From Macellibacteroides fermentans (lineage in GTDB: Bacteria > Bacteroidota > Bacteroidia > Bacteroidales > Tannerellaceae), in NCBI RefSeq assembly GCF_013409575.1, contig NZ_JACCCY010000002.1, positions 372,001 through 436,000 of the forward strand: DNA of 64,000 nucleotides, in the 5' to 3' direction. Positions within the stretch are counted from its first letter, which is position 1; every line of letters starts with the position of its first letter. A program made the translations under genes and the position numbers. The notes under the pieces were generated by a model, which had not been told where the DNA came from, did not search any database, and was given only the letters and a program-made list of their open reading frames with translations. Below are positions 54,963-64,000 of the stretch, one piece after another.

Positions 54963-56627
54963 TTAGTATGAGTCGGCATGAACACCTTTAACGGCACGCC
55001 CCGACGGATCATTTAGGTTGCTGAATGATGAGTCCCAAGCCAATGCCTCCGGAGTGCTACAGGCTACCGATGGAACGGAAGGAACGGAACGGGCTGCCGA
55101 AGATGATGGAAAATGCTCTTCAAAGATAGTCCGGTAATAGTATTCCTCTTTGTTCTGAGGCGTATTGATGGGGAATCGTTTCGAAGCATGAGCCATGGCC
55201 TGGTCGGTTACCGCCTGGGATGTTACTTTCTTAAGCGTATCTATCCAATTGTAACCCACTCCGTCCGAAAATTGCTCTTTCTGTCGCCAGGCGATCTCCT
55301 GCGGTAACATGTCGGAAAAGGCTTCCCGAAGAATCTTTTTCTCGATAACTTTACCGGGAGCCATTTTTGCTGCCGGGTTGATGCGCATGGCTACATCCAG
55401 AAATTCCTTATCCAGAAAAGGGACACGTCCTTCCACTCCCCAGGCACTAAGTGATTTGTTGGCACGCAGACAATCATACAGATGCAGCTTGCTCAATTTA
55501 CGGATCGTCTCCTCGTGGAAGGCGGCTGCATTGGGCGCTTTATGAAAATAGAGGTAACCGCCAAACACCTCGTCGGCTCCTTCACCCGAAAGCACCATTT
55601 TGATACCCATGGACTTTATCACACGGGCAAGCAGATACATGGGAGTAGAGGCTCTTACGGTAGTAACGTCGTAGGTTTCAATATTGTAGATTACATCGCG
55701 AATTGCATCCAGACCTTCCTGTACGGTGTAATTGATTTCATGGTGTACCGTGCCGATATGATCGGCTACCTTTTTGGCAGCAGCCAGGTCGGGTGCCCCT
55801 TTCAATCCAACGGCAAAGGAGTGGAGTTGAGGCCACCAGGCATCCGATTGACTATCGGTTTCGATACGTTTGGCTGCATATTTTTTCGCTATCGCCGAAA
55901 TGATAGACGAATCCAGTCCGCCGGACAGTAAAACGCCGTAAGGCACATCACTCATCAGCTGTCTTTGAACGGCAGCTTCCATAGCTTCCCGCAGCTCGTT
56001 TACATCCGCATCGTTGTTTTTAACGGTTTCATAATCCAGCCACTCACGGGTATACCAGCGTGTAGGTTCGGCATCTTCGCTGTAATAGTAATGTCCCGGC
56101 AAGAAAGGCTCATAGTGGGCACATACCCCTTCCAGCGCCTTCAGTTCCGAAGCCACCATCAAGTGCCCTTGATCGTCGTAACCCATATAAAGAGGAATTA
56201 CCCCGATAGGGTCACGTGCAATAAGAAAGGTGTTTTGCCGGGCATCGTACAGAGCAAAAGCAAAAATACCGTTCAGATCTTCCAGAAAGTCGATTCCTTT
56301 CTTCTGGTACAGAGCAAGAATCACCTCACAATCGGAACCTGTCTGAAATTCATATTCGTCTTTAAGCGCCGCCCGGATCTCCCGGTGATTGTAAATCTCG
56401 CCGTTAACACAAAGGATGATATTTCCCTCCTTGTTTTTAAGCGGTTGTCCACCCGACTGCGGATCTACTATGGAGAGTCTCTCGTGGGCCAGAATAGCAT
56501 GCTCTTCGGCATAAATTCCAGACCAGTCGGGTCCCCGGTGACGAATACGTTTCGACATTTTCAACGCTTGCTTACGTAAAGCTTCCGATTGAGATTCAAT
56601 ATTGAATATTGCTACTATACCACACAT
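54963..56627 (-). CDS. asnB: Asparagine synthetase B (glutamine-hydrolysing)
   Basis: A 554-residue enzyme making asparagine from aspartate, ATP and glutamine. The class II amidotransferase nucleophile Cys2 is in M-C-G-I-V-A-I-F. R-H-R-G-P-D-W-S-G and C-V-N-G-E-I-Y-N-H follow, then the synthetase domain with P-loop L-L-S-G-G-L-D-S-S-I and G-E-G-A-D-E-V-F-G-G-Y. The last ~45 residues (rich in Ser, Pro, Val) form a tail beyond the usual core. It lies 13 bp after gltD, so it is cotranscribed with glutamate synthase. Confidence 0.96.
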   Translation of the reverse strand: MCGIVAIFNIESQSEALRKQALKMSKRIRHRGPDWSGIYAEEHAILAHERLSIVDPQSGGQPLKNKEGNIILCVNGEIYNHREIRAALKDEYEFQTGSDCEVILALYQKKGIDFLEDLNGIFAFALYDARQNTFLIARDPIGVIPLYMGYDDQGHLMVASELKALEGVCAHYEPFLPGHYYYSEDAEPTRWYTREWLDYETVKNNDADVNELREAMEAAVQRQLMSDVPYGVLLSGGLDSSIISAIAKKYAAKRIETDSQSDAWWPQLHSFAVGLKGAPDLAAAKKVADHIGTVHHEINYTVQEGLDAIRDVIYNIETYDVTTVRASTPMYLLARVIKSMGIKMVLSGEGADEVFGGYLYFHKAPNAAAFHEETIRKLSKLHLYDCLRANKSLSAWGVEGRVPFLDKEFLDVAMRINPAAKMAPGKVIEKKILREAFSDMLPQEIAWRQKEQFSDGVGYNWIDTLKKVTSQAVTDQAMAHASKRFPINTPQNKEEYYYRTIFEEHFPSSSAARSVPSVPSVACSTPEALAWDSSFSNLNDPSGRAVKGVHADSY

Positions 56628-56640
56628 ACGATTTCTTTTT

Positions 56641-58050
56641 TTATATTATTGACGATAGGTAAGAGTCGATCGCCTTTGCCGTATCACGGCCTGCAGCCAT
56701 CGCCTTTACCACCAAACTTGCTCCGGTAGTGGCGTCTCCGCAAGCAAACACATTGGATGCACTGCTTTTGAAAGACTTATCTACGATGATATTTTTACGA
56801 TTGTCGGTGGAAAGATTAGACGATTTGATAAGTCCCTCCTGTACGGGATGAACAAATCCCATGGCCAAAAATACCAGATCAGCCTCGATAATCTCTTTTT
56901 TGCCTGTCGGTTGCATCTGCACACGGCCATCTTCGCCCTTAGTCCAGATAACCTCTTCTACTTCAACCTCTTTTAATACACCTTTTTCTCCTATAAAGCG
57001 GCAGCTGGTAAGATTCCATCTCCGTTCGCATCCCTCTTCGTGCGAACTGGATGTTTTCAGTACCTGCGGATACATGGATGGCCAGGGAGTTGTTGGATTA
57101 TATCCTACAGGCGGTTTATCCAGAATCTCAATCTGAGTGATTTTGACAGCCTTCTGGCGGTTGGCAGTCCCAACACAGTCCGATCCGGTATCGCCCCCTC
57201 CAATTACTAATACTTTCTTTCCTTTTGCATTTATCAGTGTTTCGGGAGCAACCGGAATACTTTCCAGCAGCCGGTTCTGTTGCGCCAGATACTCCATAGC
57301 GAAATGGATCCCTTTCAGCTTTCGACCTTCGATGGGCAGGTCTCTCGGAACCTCCGCGCCAATAGCTATACAATATGCATCAAAACCTTCGGGCAATGTA
57401 TCCACCTGAACCCCGGTTTTAAAGATCACTCCCTCTTCCTTCATCAGGTCGATACGGCGTTCCACAATGTTCTTGGCAAGCTTGAAGTTCGGTATTCCGT
57501 ACCGAAGCAATCCTCCGACCATTTCATTTTTCTCGAATACCGTTACCGTATACCCTTTGCGGTTCAGTCGGTTTGCTGCAGTTAATCCGGCAGGTCCGGA
57601 ACCTATAACCGCTACTTTCTTGCCGTTACGTACAGGCGTATGCACTTTGATATATCCCTCCTGAAAGGCCCTTTCGGCAATGGATACTTCGTTTTCGCGG
57701 ATGGTTACCGGTTCGTTGGCACTTAGTTTGAGTACACAGCTTTTCTCGCAGGGAGCCGGACATATCCTGCCGGTGAACTCCGGAAAGTCGCAAGTAGACT
57801 CAAGCACCTGATAGGCCTCTTTCCATTTGCCCGTATATATTAAATGCTGCCATTCGGGTTGTTTGTTGCCAAGGGGACAAGCCCAGTGGCAGAAAGGTAC
57901 ACCGCAGTCCATGCAGCGAGAGGCTTGTTTCATCCGGTCGCTTGTGTTCAGGGTCTGCTCTACCTCTCCAAAATCATTGATGCGGTCGTGTACAGGTCTG
58001 TAACCTGCCTCTTTTCTATTTATTGTAAGAAATGCTTTAGGATTTCCCAT
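56641..58050 (-). CDS. gltD: Glutamate synthase small subunit
   Basis: A 469-residue NAD(P)H-dependent beta subunit of GOGAT that passes electrons to the large subunit. The N-terminal cysteine motifs C-M-D-C-G-V-P-F-C, C-P-L-G-N and C-P-A-P-C-E-K-S-C bind 4Fe-4S clusters. FAD site G-S-G-P-A-G-L-T-A-A, NAD(P) site G-G-G-D-T-G-S-D-C and C-terminal V-F-A-C-G-D-A-T-T-G-A-S-L-V are intact. It sits 43 bp after gltB. Confidence 0.97.
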   Translation of the reverse strand: MGNPKAFLTINRKEAGYRPVHDRINDFGEVEQTLNTSDRMKQASRCMDCGVPFCHWACPLGNKQPEWQHLIYTGKWKEAYQVLESTCDFPEFTGRICPAPCEKSCVLKLSANEPVTIRENEVSIAERAFQEGYIKVHTPVRNGKKVAVIGSGPAGLTAANRLNRKGYTVTVFEKNEMVGGLLRYGIPNFKLAKNIVERRIDLMKEEGVIFKTGVQVDTLPEGFDAYCIAIGAEVPRDLPIEGRKLKGIHFAMEYLAQQNRLLESIPVAPETLINAKGKKVLVIGGGDTGSDCVGTANRQKAVKITQIEILDKPPVGYNPTTPWPSMYPQVLKTSSSHEEGCERRWNLTSCRFIGEKGVLKEVEVEEVIWTKGEDGRVQMQPTGKKEIIEADLVFLAMGFVHPVQEGLIKSSNLSTDNRKNIIVDKSFKSSASNVFACGDATTGASLVVKAMAAGRDTAKAIDSYLSSII

Positions 58051-58093
58051 TGTCTTGATCTTTTAAACGTTACTAACTAATTGACTACACGGA

Positions 58094-61000
58094 TTAATAA
58101 TCACGTTGCATATCTGCAATTTTACGTTGCAGCTTCTTCATCTGCTCTTCCTGAAGTACCTTCTTGTATTCGATAGGCACAATCTGGATGAACTGATCCA
58201 CATATTTACTCCATGAATCCAACATGGTCTTAGCCAGTTTACTGCCGGTATAGTAGTAATGCATGCGGATTAACTCGTGCAATTCCTTGCGGTAACTGTT
58301 TTCTTCAATTAAAGAAAGCTCTACCATCTCCATGTTGCAGAAGTAATCGAAATCGTTGTTCTGATTCCATACATAAGCAACACCACCACTCATCCCTGCG
58401 GCAAAGTTCCGTCCGGTGCTACCCAGTACAACTACCCGTCCACCGGTCATATATTCGCAGCAATGATCGCCTACTCCTTCTACAACGGCAATGGCTCCCG
58501 AGTTTCTTACGCAGAAACGTTCGCCTACCCGTCCATTAATAAACACTTGTCCGGATGTAGCACCATAAAGCAAGGTATTGCCTGCAATGGTGTTTTCTTC
58601 TGCAATAAAGGTTGAACGGATCGGAGGCATAACCGAAATACGGCCGCCGCTCAGACCTTTACCCAGGTAATCGTTTGCTTCGCCCTCCAGCTTGAAGTGT
58701 ACACCGTGTGCCAGAAAAGCTCCGAAACTCTGTCCGGCAGATCCCTTGAACTTGATGTTCAGCGTATCTTCAGGAAGGCCATCGTTTCCGTATTTAGAAG
58801 CAATTACGCCCGATAACATGGCACCCACGCTGCGGTCTGTATTGGCAATGGTATAATCCAGCGAGATCTCTTTAAGCGACTCGATAGCCGGCATGGCATG
58901 CTGGATAATCTCCTTGTCCTTCACTGTTTCGATGTTGTGATCCTGACAGCTGCAATGGTGGATGGCTGTGGCTGATGCCTGCTCCGGCAGATGCAGCAAC
59001 CTTGAGAAATTAAGGGTGTTGAATTTCTTATTAGAGTACGACGCTCTGCGTACGATCAGATCCGTGCGACCGATAATATCATCCAGTTTGGTGAATCCCA
59101 TTTCGGCCAAGTGTTCGCGAACCTCTTCAGCCAGGTAGTTAAAGAAGTTAACAAGGTATTCATATTTACCCAGAAAACGTTTCCTAAGCTCGGCATCTTG
59201 GGTAGCAACACCCACCGGACAGGTGTTAAGGTGGCATTTGCGCATCATTACACATCCCAGCACAATGAGCGCTGAGGTTGCGAAGCCATACTCTTCGGCT
59301 CCCAGCATAGCCATCATTACGATGTCGCGGCCGGTTTTAATCTGACCGTCGGTCTGCAAAGTAACCTGACCTCTCAGACCGTTAATAACAAGGGTCTGCT
59401 GAGTTTCACTTAGTCCGATTTCGGGTGGTAGACCTGCGTAACGGATCGAGCTTGACGGACTGGCACCGGTTCCTCCTTCGGCTCCGGATATTACAATACG
59501 GTCGGCTTTAGCCTTGGCAACCCCCGCAGCAATGGTCCCTACACCACTTTCCGATACAAGCTTAACGCTGATTTCGGCTCTGGGGTTCACATTTTTAAGA
59601 TCGAAGATAAGCTGTGCAAGATCTTCGATTGAGTAAATATCGTGGTGGGGAGGCGGAGAAATAAGGGAGATGCCCGGTATGGAGTGACGTGTACGGGCAA
59701 TCACATCGTCTACCTTGTAACCCGGAAGCTGCCCTCCTTCACCGGGCTTGGCACCCTGTGCGATCTTAATCTGTATCTCGTCTGCATTAACCAGGTATTC
59801 GGTGGTAACCCCAAAACGTCCCGAAGCCACCTGCTTGATAGCCGAACGAAGGGATAGTCCGTTTTCCAGCGGAGCGAATCTGGCAGCATCTTCACCACCT
59901 TCGCCGGTGTTGCTTCTGCCCTTGATCACGTTCATGGCCAATGCCATGGTTTCGTGCGCCTCCTTACTGATTGAACCATAGCTCATGGCACCTGTAACAA
60001 ACCGTTTCATGATGTTTGCAGCAGGTTCTACCTGATCGATGGAGATCGGGTTGCGTTTAAATTCGAGGAAATCGCGTACAAAGATGGGCTCTTCCTTCTC
60101 GTCCACTATCTTCGAGTATTCTTTAAATTTCTTATAACTTCCCAGGCGGGTGGCAAGCTGTAACGTCGAAATCGTTTCCGGATTCCACGCATGTTTCTCC
60201 CCGTCGGTACGGTAACTATATATACCCTTGTTAGGCAATAGCTCGTCTACTTCACCCTGGAAGGCCTCTTTATGCATGGCTGCCGTGTCTTCGGCGATCT
60301 CATCCAGTCCGATACCTCCGATGGCCGAGGTGGTACCTCCAAAGTAGGTGCGGGTAAGCTCTTCCGACAAACCTACGGCTTCAAACAATTTGGCGCCGCG
60401 GTAGCTTCGAATGGTCGAGATCCCCATTTTACTCATAATTTTGAATAATCCTTTGCAGATGGATTTAATATAGTTTTTCTCTGCTGTTTCGTAATTCAGC
60501 TGAATTTCCTGTTTCTTTACCAAATCATCCAGTACGGCAAAAGCCATGTAAGGATTGATGGCGCTTGCACCGTAACCAAGCAACAGCGCTGCATGCATTA
60601 CTTCGCGCACTTCGCCGGATTCCACAATCAGGGCTGTCTGTACACGCTTCTGTACAGAAACCAGGTGATGATGAATGGCAGAAAGGGCCAGCAAAGAGGG
60701 AATAGGAGCAAATTTGGCATCCACATTCTTGTCGGATAATATAATGTAGTTCACCCCTTGTCGTACGGATTGTTCTGCCTCTTTGCAGAGTTTTGCAATA
60801 GCTTCGTGAAGGCCTTCTTTTCCTTTGGATACCTCATAAAGCATTGGTAATTTAAGGGAGTTGAACCCTTTGTAGCGGATGTTGCACAGAATATCCAGTT
60901 GGGTGTTGCTCAGTATCGGGTAATTGAGCTTCACCATCTTGCAATGCATCTCGTCGGGTACCAATATATTGTTTCCCACTGCGCCGATGTATTCATCCAA

Positions 61001-62605
61001 ACTCATCACCAGCTCTTCACGTATCGGATCGATAGGGGGGTTGGTAACCTGAGCGAATTGTTGCCGGAAATAGTTGAAAAGCAGCTGAGGTTTGGATGAA
61101 AGCACCGCCAGCGGCGTATCGTTACCCATAGAAGATACAGGTTCCGCCCCCGAGTAAGCCATGGGGATGATGATCCGTTCGATATCTTCGCCCGAAAAGT
61201 TGAACGTGCGAAGTAAACGTTCGTAGTTGGGTACCTTGTTTTCCACCTTACGTCCCGATTTCAACTCATCCAGCTCAACGCGGTTGTTGGTAAGCCAGGT
61301 ACGGTATGGTTTTGCTTCGGCCAACTGTTTTTTAAGTTCGCCGTCGTAATAGATCTCACCCTTTTGAGTGTCCACCAACAGAATCTTACCCGGCTGAAGA
61401 CGACCTTTTTCCTTGATCTGATTTGCTTCAAAATCCATTACTCCCACTTCGGAAGCTACCACCATCATATCGTCTTTGGTAATCAGATAACGGGCCGGAC
61501 GTAAACCGTTACGATCCAGCATTCCTCCGGCATAGCGGCCATCCGAGAAAAGCAGGGCGGCGGGACCATCCCATGGCTCCATTAAAATACTATGGTATTC
61601 GTAGAATGCTTTCAGATCTTCCGAAATCGGGTTCTTCTCGTTGAAGCTTTCGGGAACCAGCATAGACATGGCATGAGGCAGACTCATACCCGATGCAACC
61701 AAAAATTCAAGTACATTATCTAATGAAGCACTGTCGCTCATCCCTGGTTGGATAATGGGGCAGATGTCTTCTATATTGCCTAGTTCCGGCGAGTTCAACA
61801 CGCTTTCGCGTGCCTCCATCCATCCCCGGTTTCCGCGTACGGTGTTGATCTCGCCGTTGTGCGCCAGCAGACGGAAAGGCTGCGCCAGACTCCAGGTTGG
61901 GAATGTATTTGTACTGAAGCGCGAATGTACCAGCGCCAGACCACTTGTAAAATAACTGTTGGTAAGGTCAGGGAAATAGTGTCGCAATTGCATGGACGAC
62001 AACATACCTTTATATATGATACTACATGTAGACAGCGAAACGATGTAAAAATCTTGTCTGATTTCGGCATTGGTCTGTCTTATCTTCTTCTCCACACGCT
62101 TGCGGATCAGGTAAAGCTTCTTCTCCAGAAGAGCCTGATCGTTACAACCGGTTACAAAAATCTGACGGATGTCCGGTTCGGTAGATAGTGCATCCGTTCC
62201 CAAGATAGACGAGTTAACAGGCACTTTACGCAGATGCATCAATGTTAGACCTTCTTTTTCAATCTCTTCAATCAGGATACTCAGAATTACATCCTGTAAT
62301 TTGCTTTCCTTCGGTAAGAAAAGAAGTCCTGTTCCGTACTTTCCCTTTTCGGGAACCGGAATACCTTGCAGCAAAATAAATTCATGAGGTATCTGAAGCA
62401 GGATACCAGCGCCATCACCGGTTTTGTTATCCGCCCCCTCTGCTCCGCGGTGTTGCATGTTCTCCAAAACCTTCAGCGCAGACTCAACAATTTCATGTGA
62501 TTTGCCTCCGTGGATATTGACCAACATTCCTACTCCGCAAGCATCGTGTTCGTACGAGAAGTTGTATAGTCCCTTCTCATTGTTAAAAAGACTTCTTTCT
62601 TTCAT
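58094..62605 (-). CDS. gltB: Glutamate synthase large subunit
   Basis: A 1,503-residue alpha subunit of GOGAT, making two glutamates from glutamine and 2-oxoglutarate. The amidotransferase nucleophile is Cys23 in H-D-A-C-G-V-G-M, implying removal of a 22-residue propeptide. Next come the central domain, the FMN/synthase domain (G-E-G-G-E-D near 895, K-P-G-E-G-G-Q-L-P, G-A-E-G-G-T-G-A-S-P) with 3Fe-4S cysteines in C-V-M-M-R-K-C-H-L-N-T-C-P-V-G-V-A, and the C-terminal beta-helix (G-G-R-I-S-V-M-P). First gene of the gltB-gltD-asnB operon. Confidence 0.97.
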   Translation of the reverse strand: MKERSLFNNEKGLYNFSYEHDACGVGMLVNIHGGKSHEIVESALKVLENMQHRGAEGADNKTGDGAGILLQIPHEFILLQGIPVPEKGKYGTGLLFLPKESKLQDVILSILIEEIEKEGLTLMHLRKVPVNSSILGTDALSTEPDIRQIFVTGCNDQALLEKKLYLIRKRVEKKIRQTNAEIRQDFYIVSLSTCSIIYKGMLSSMQLRHYFPDLTNSYFTSGLALVHSRFSTNTFPTWSLAQPFRLLAHNGEINTVRGNRGWMEARESVLNSPELGNIEDICPIIQPGMSDSASLDNVLEFLVASGMSLPHAMSMLVPESFNEKNPISEDLKAFYEYHSILMEPWDGPAALLFSDGRYAGGMLDRNGLRPARYLITKDDMMVVASEVGVMDFEANQIKEKGRLQPGKILLVDTQKGEIYYDGELKKQLAEAKPYRTWLTNNRVELDELKSGRKVENKVPNYERLLRTFNFSGEDIERIIIPMAYSGAEPVSSMGNDTPLAVLSSKPQLLFNYFRQQFAQVTNPPIDPIREELVMSLDEYIGAVGNNILVPDEMHCKMVKLNYPILSNTQLDILCNIRYKGFNSLKLPMLYEVSKGKEGLHEAIAKLCKEAEQSVRQGVNYIILSDKNVDAKFAPIPSLLALSAIHHHLVSVQKRVQTALIVESGEVREVMHAALLLGYGASAINPYMAFAVLDDLVKKQEIQLNYETAEKNYIKSICKGLFKIMSKMGISTIRSYRGAKLFEAVGLSEELTRTYFGGTTSAIGGIGLDEIAEDTAAMHKEAFQGEVDELLPNKGIYSYRTDGEKHAWNPETISTLQLATRLGSYKKFKEYSKIVDEKEEPIFVRDFLEFKRNPISIDQVEPAANIMKRFVTGAMSYGSISKEAHETMALAMNVIKGRSNTGEGGEDAARFAPLENGLSLRSAIKQVASGRFGVTTEYLVNADEIQIKIAQGAKPGEGGQLPGYKVDDVIARTRHSIPGISLISPPPHHDIYSIEDLAQLIFDLKNVNPRAEISVKLVSESGVGTIAAGVAKAKADRIVISGAEGGTGASPSSSIRYAGLPPEIGLSETQQTLVINGLRGQVTLQTDGQIKTGRDIVMMAMLGAEEYGFATSALIVLGCVMMRKCHLNTCPVGVATQDAELRKRFLGKYEYLVNFFNYLAEEVREHLAEMGFTKLDDIIGRTDLIVRRASYSNKKFNTLNFSRLLHLPEQASATAIHHCSCQDHNIETVKDKEIIQHAMPAIESLKEISLDYTIANTDRSVGAMLSGVIASKYGNDGLPEDTLNIKFKGSAGQSFGAFLAHGVHFKLEGEANDYLGKGLSGGRISVMPPIRSTFIAEENTIAGNTLLYGATSGQVFINGRVGERFCVRNSGAIAVVEGVGDHCCEYMTGGRVVVLGSTGRNFAAGMSGGVAYVWNQNNDFDYFCNMEMVELSLIEENSYRKELHELIRMHYYYTGSKLAKTMLDSWSKYVDQFIQIVPIEYKKVLQEEQMKKLQRKIADMQRDY

Positions 62606-62658
62606 TATTGTTGACCTTATGTTTGTGTTTATCTTATTTTAGTAATCATTCTGATTCG

Positions 62659-62689
62659 CAAATATAGAATATATATTTCATAATGTAAA
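62659..62689 (-). promoter_or_regulatory. Promoter of gltB-gltD-asnB
   Basis: Read on the minus strand: TTTA (62686-62689), N19, TATATTTG (62659-62666). Near-perfect Bacteroidetes promoter with start about 45 bp before the gltB ATG. Confidence 0.75.
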
Positions 62690-62910
62690 TAATGGAGATT
62701 GATTTGATACGGTTAAATTCACCTGTTTTTGCCTTTAAGTGATAAATGTTTGTATTTAGAGCTATATATATTACATATTTAAACTAAAAAACCACCTAAA
62801 GGTATCTATTTGAAATTATATCTAATTGTATTTAATAATAAAGATTAATTAACTATTTGCACTCAAATAAGAATAATTCGATGAAAGTGTCATTTATTTT
62901 CCTGAAAAAA
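62690..62910. other. Divergent intergenic region between gltB and the PurF-like gene
   Basis: Very AT-rich, non-coding sequence between the two divergent promoters (whole gap 62606-62971, 366 bp). No clear hairpin, operator repeat or small gene was seen. Confidence 0.5.
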
Positions 62911-62943
62911 TTGTCATAATGTAATACAATCTAAGTATCTTTG
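62911..62943 (+). promoter_or_regulatory. Promoter of the PurF-like gene
   Basis: TTG at 62911-62913 and TATCTTTG at 62936-62943 with about 22 bp between. The -7 box is an exact TAnnTTTG. Start expected near 62950, about 20 nt before the ATG. Confidence 0.6.
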
Positions 62944-62971
62944 CAGCGGGAATTAAACAAGACAAAATCAG

Positions 62972-64000
62972 ATGGAACAACTTAAACACGAGTGTGGCGT
63001 AGCCATGGTCCGTTTATTAAAGCCTTTAGAGTATTATCACAATAAATACGGTAGCTGGATGTATGGGCTTAACAAGCTCTATTTGTTGATGGAAAAGCAG
63101 CATAACCGTGGACAGGAGGGCGCGGGACTGGCATGCGTAAAGTTAGAAGCCCACACCGGAGAAGAATATATGTTCAGGGAAAGAGCGATGGGAACCGGAG
63201 CCATTACCGAAATCTTTGATGCCGTTTACCGCAACTTTAAAGATATATCCCCGCAGGAACTCAACGATCCCCTCTACGCTAAAAGCCGGCTTCCCTTTGC
63301 CGGAGAATTATATTTAGGTCATCTTCGCTACAGTACAACCGGTAAATCCGGAATATCCTATATACATCCTTTTTTACGCCGCAACAACTGGAGAGCAAAA
63401 AATCTTGCCTTATGCGGTAACTTCAATCTTACAAACGTCGATACCATATTTGAGGAAATTACCTCGATCGGTCAGCATCCCCGTAAATACTCAGACACCT
63501 ACATCATGTTGGAGCAGATGGGACATCGCCTGGACCGCGAAATAGAACGTTTGTATCAGCAATACGAGAAAGAGGGATTGAGAGGCATGGATATCACACA
63601 TGCCATTGAAGAGCACGTAGATCTATCCAATATGCTCCGTAAATGCAGTCCCCAGTGGGACGGAGGTTACGTGATCTGTGGTCTTACCGGAAGCGGAGAG
63701 GCCTTCAGTGTACGCGATCCCTGGGGTATACGTCCGGCTTTCTATTATGCCGACGACGAGATTGTTGTGCTGGCATCGGAACGCCCGGTTATTCAGACCG
63801 TGATGAACGTGCAACTGGACGATGTAAAAGAGCTCGACCCAGGACAGGCACTGCTGGTAAACAAAAAGGGAGAGTGGCGCACGGCAACCATCATGGAACC
63901 CAAGGAACGCAAAGCATGCTCGTTCGAGCGGATTTACTTTTCGCGGGGTAGTGATGCCGATATCTATAAAGAAAGGAAGAGTTTGGGCCATAACCTGGTA
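62972..64000 (+). CDS. Amidophosphoribosyltransferase-like class II amidotransferase (3' end outside window)
   Basis: 343 codons are present and the frame is open at the window edge. It starts M-E-Q-L-K-H-E-C-G-V-A-M; Cys8 is the expected N-terminal nucleophile after removal of a seven-residue propeptide. Glutaminase features follow: K-Q-H-N-R-G-Q-E-G-A-G-L-A, H-L-R-Y-S-T-T-G-K-S, L-C-G-N-F-N-L-T-N and R-D-P-W-G-I-R-P-A-F, all characteristic of PurF. It would transfer glutamine nitrogen to PRPP at the first step of purine synthesis, or be a PurF paralogue. The insert between the nucleophile and Q-H-N-R-G is longer than in standard PurF (Y-Y-H-N-K-Y-G-S-W-M-Y-G-L). Divergent from gltB. Confidence 0.88.
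   Translation, partial: MEQLKHECGVAMVRLLKPLEYYHNKYGSWMYGLNKLYLLMEKQHNRGQEGAGLACVKLEAHTGEEYMFRERAMGTGAITEIFDAVYRNFKDISPQELNDPLYAKSRLPFAGELYLGHLRYSTTGKSGISYIHPFLRRNNWRAKNLALCGNFNLTNVDTIFEEITSIGQHPRKYSDTYIMLEQMGHRLDREIERLYQQYEKEGLRGMDITHAIEEHVDLSNMLRKCSPQWDGGYVICGLTGSGEAFSVRDPWGIRPAFYYADDEIVVLASERPVIQTVMNVQLDDVKELDPGQALLVNKKGEWRTATIMEPKERKACSFERIYFSRGSDADIYKERKSLGHNLV

Overview
The window is a 64-kb chromosomal stretch of a Bacteroidales bacterium. Three things show this: SusC/SusD pairs with a hybrid two-component regulator, promoters of the Bacteroidetes type (TTTG, about 19 bp, TAnnTTTG), and a type III glutamine synthetase beside GOGAT and DapL. From memory of gene content and order it looks closest to Parabacteroides and relatives, but I cannot settle the genus by eye.

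Region 1 (1-7.8 kb) is a type II-C CRISPR-Cas locus. The end of an IS4-type insertion sequence (YREK motif) abuts a cas9 that has lost everything before the HNH domain inside this window. Intact cas1 and cas2 follow, then an array of 46 repeats of 47 bp and 45 spacers. The array carries an internal segmental duplication (spacers 14-24 recur as 33-44 with one extra spacer). Each repeat, read on the minus strand, contains a Bacteroidetes promoter (GTTG-N19-TATCTTTG). A strong tracrRNA candidate with an intrinsic terminator lies just past the array.

Region 2 (7.8-27.9 kb) holds a DUF488 gene and a polysaccharide utilisation locus. The minus-strand operon reads carboxylesterase, susC, susD, GH3 glucosidase, and two secreted CE1-like esterases. 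A hybrid two-component regulator is divergent from it, and a GH78 rhamnosidase and a secreted sugar isomerase-like protein follow the regulator. The divergent intergenic region has (A/G)TTCAAA motifs spaced 20-22 bp apart. Three acyl-esterases plus GH3 and GH78 suggest an acylated, glucose- and rhamnose-containing plant glycan or glycoside; this is inference.

Region 3 (27.9-44.3 kb) is a mixed accessory segment: a HAD phosphatase fragment ending in a palindrome, hypothetical proteins, DoxX-like, methyltransferase, membrane AraC regulator, six-hairpin glycosidase, zinc-ribbon, VOC protein, GH29 fucosidase, ModF-like twin ABC ATPase, DUF418 protein, Gfo/Idh/MocA oxidoreductase and an enolase-superfamily enzyme. 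It ends in a 400-bp intergenic block packed with palindromic repeats.

Region 4 (44.3-64 kb) is core nitrogen metabolism, mostly on the minus strand: NAD synthetase; a glnK-amtB-asnA-glnN cluster preceded by a barrel protein and a small leader ORF; dapF-dapL for diaminopimelate and lysine; the gltB-gltD-asnB operon with an excellent terminator; and a divergent PurF-like amidotransferase that runs off the end. Together these genes import ammonium, fix it into glutamine, glutamate and asparagine, and spend it on NAD, cell-wall precursor and purine synthesis.
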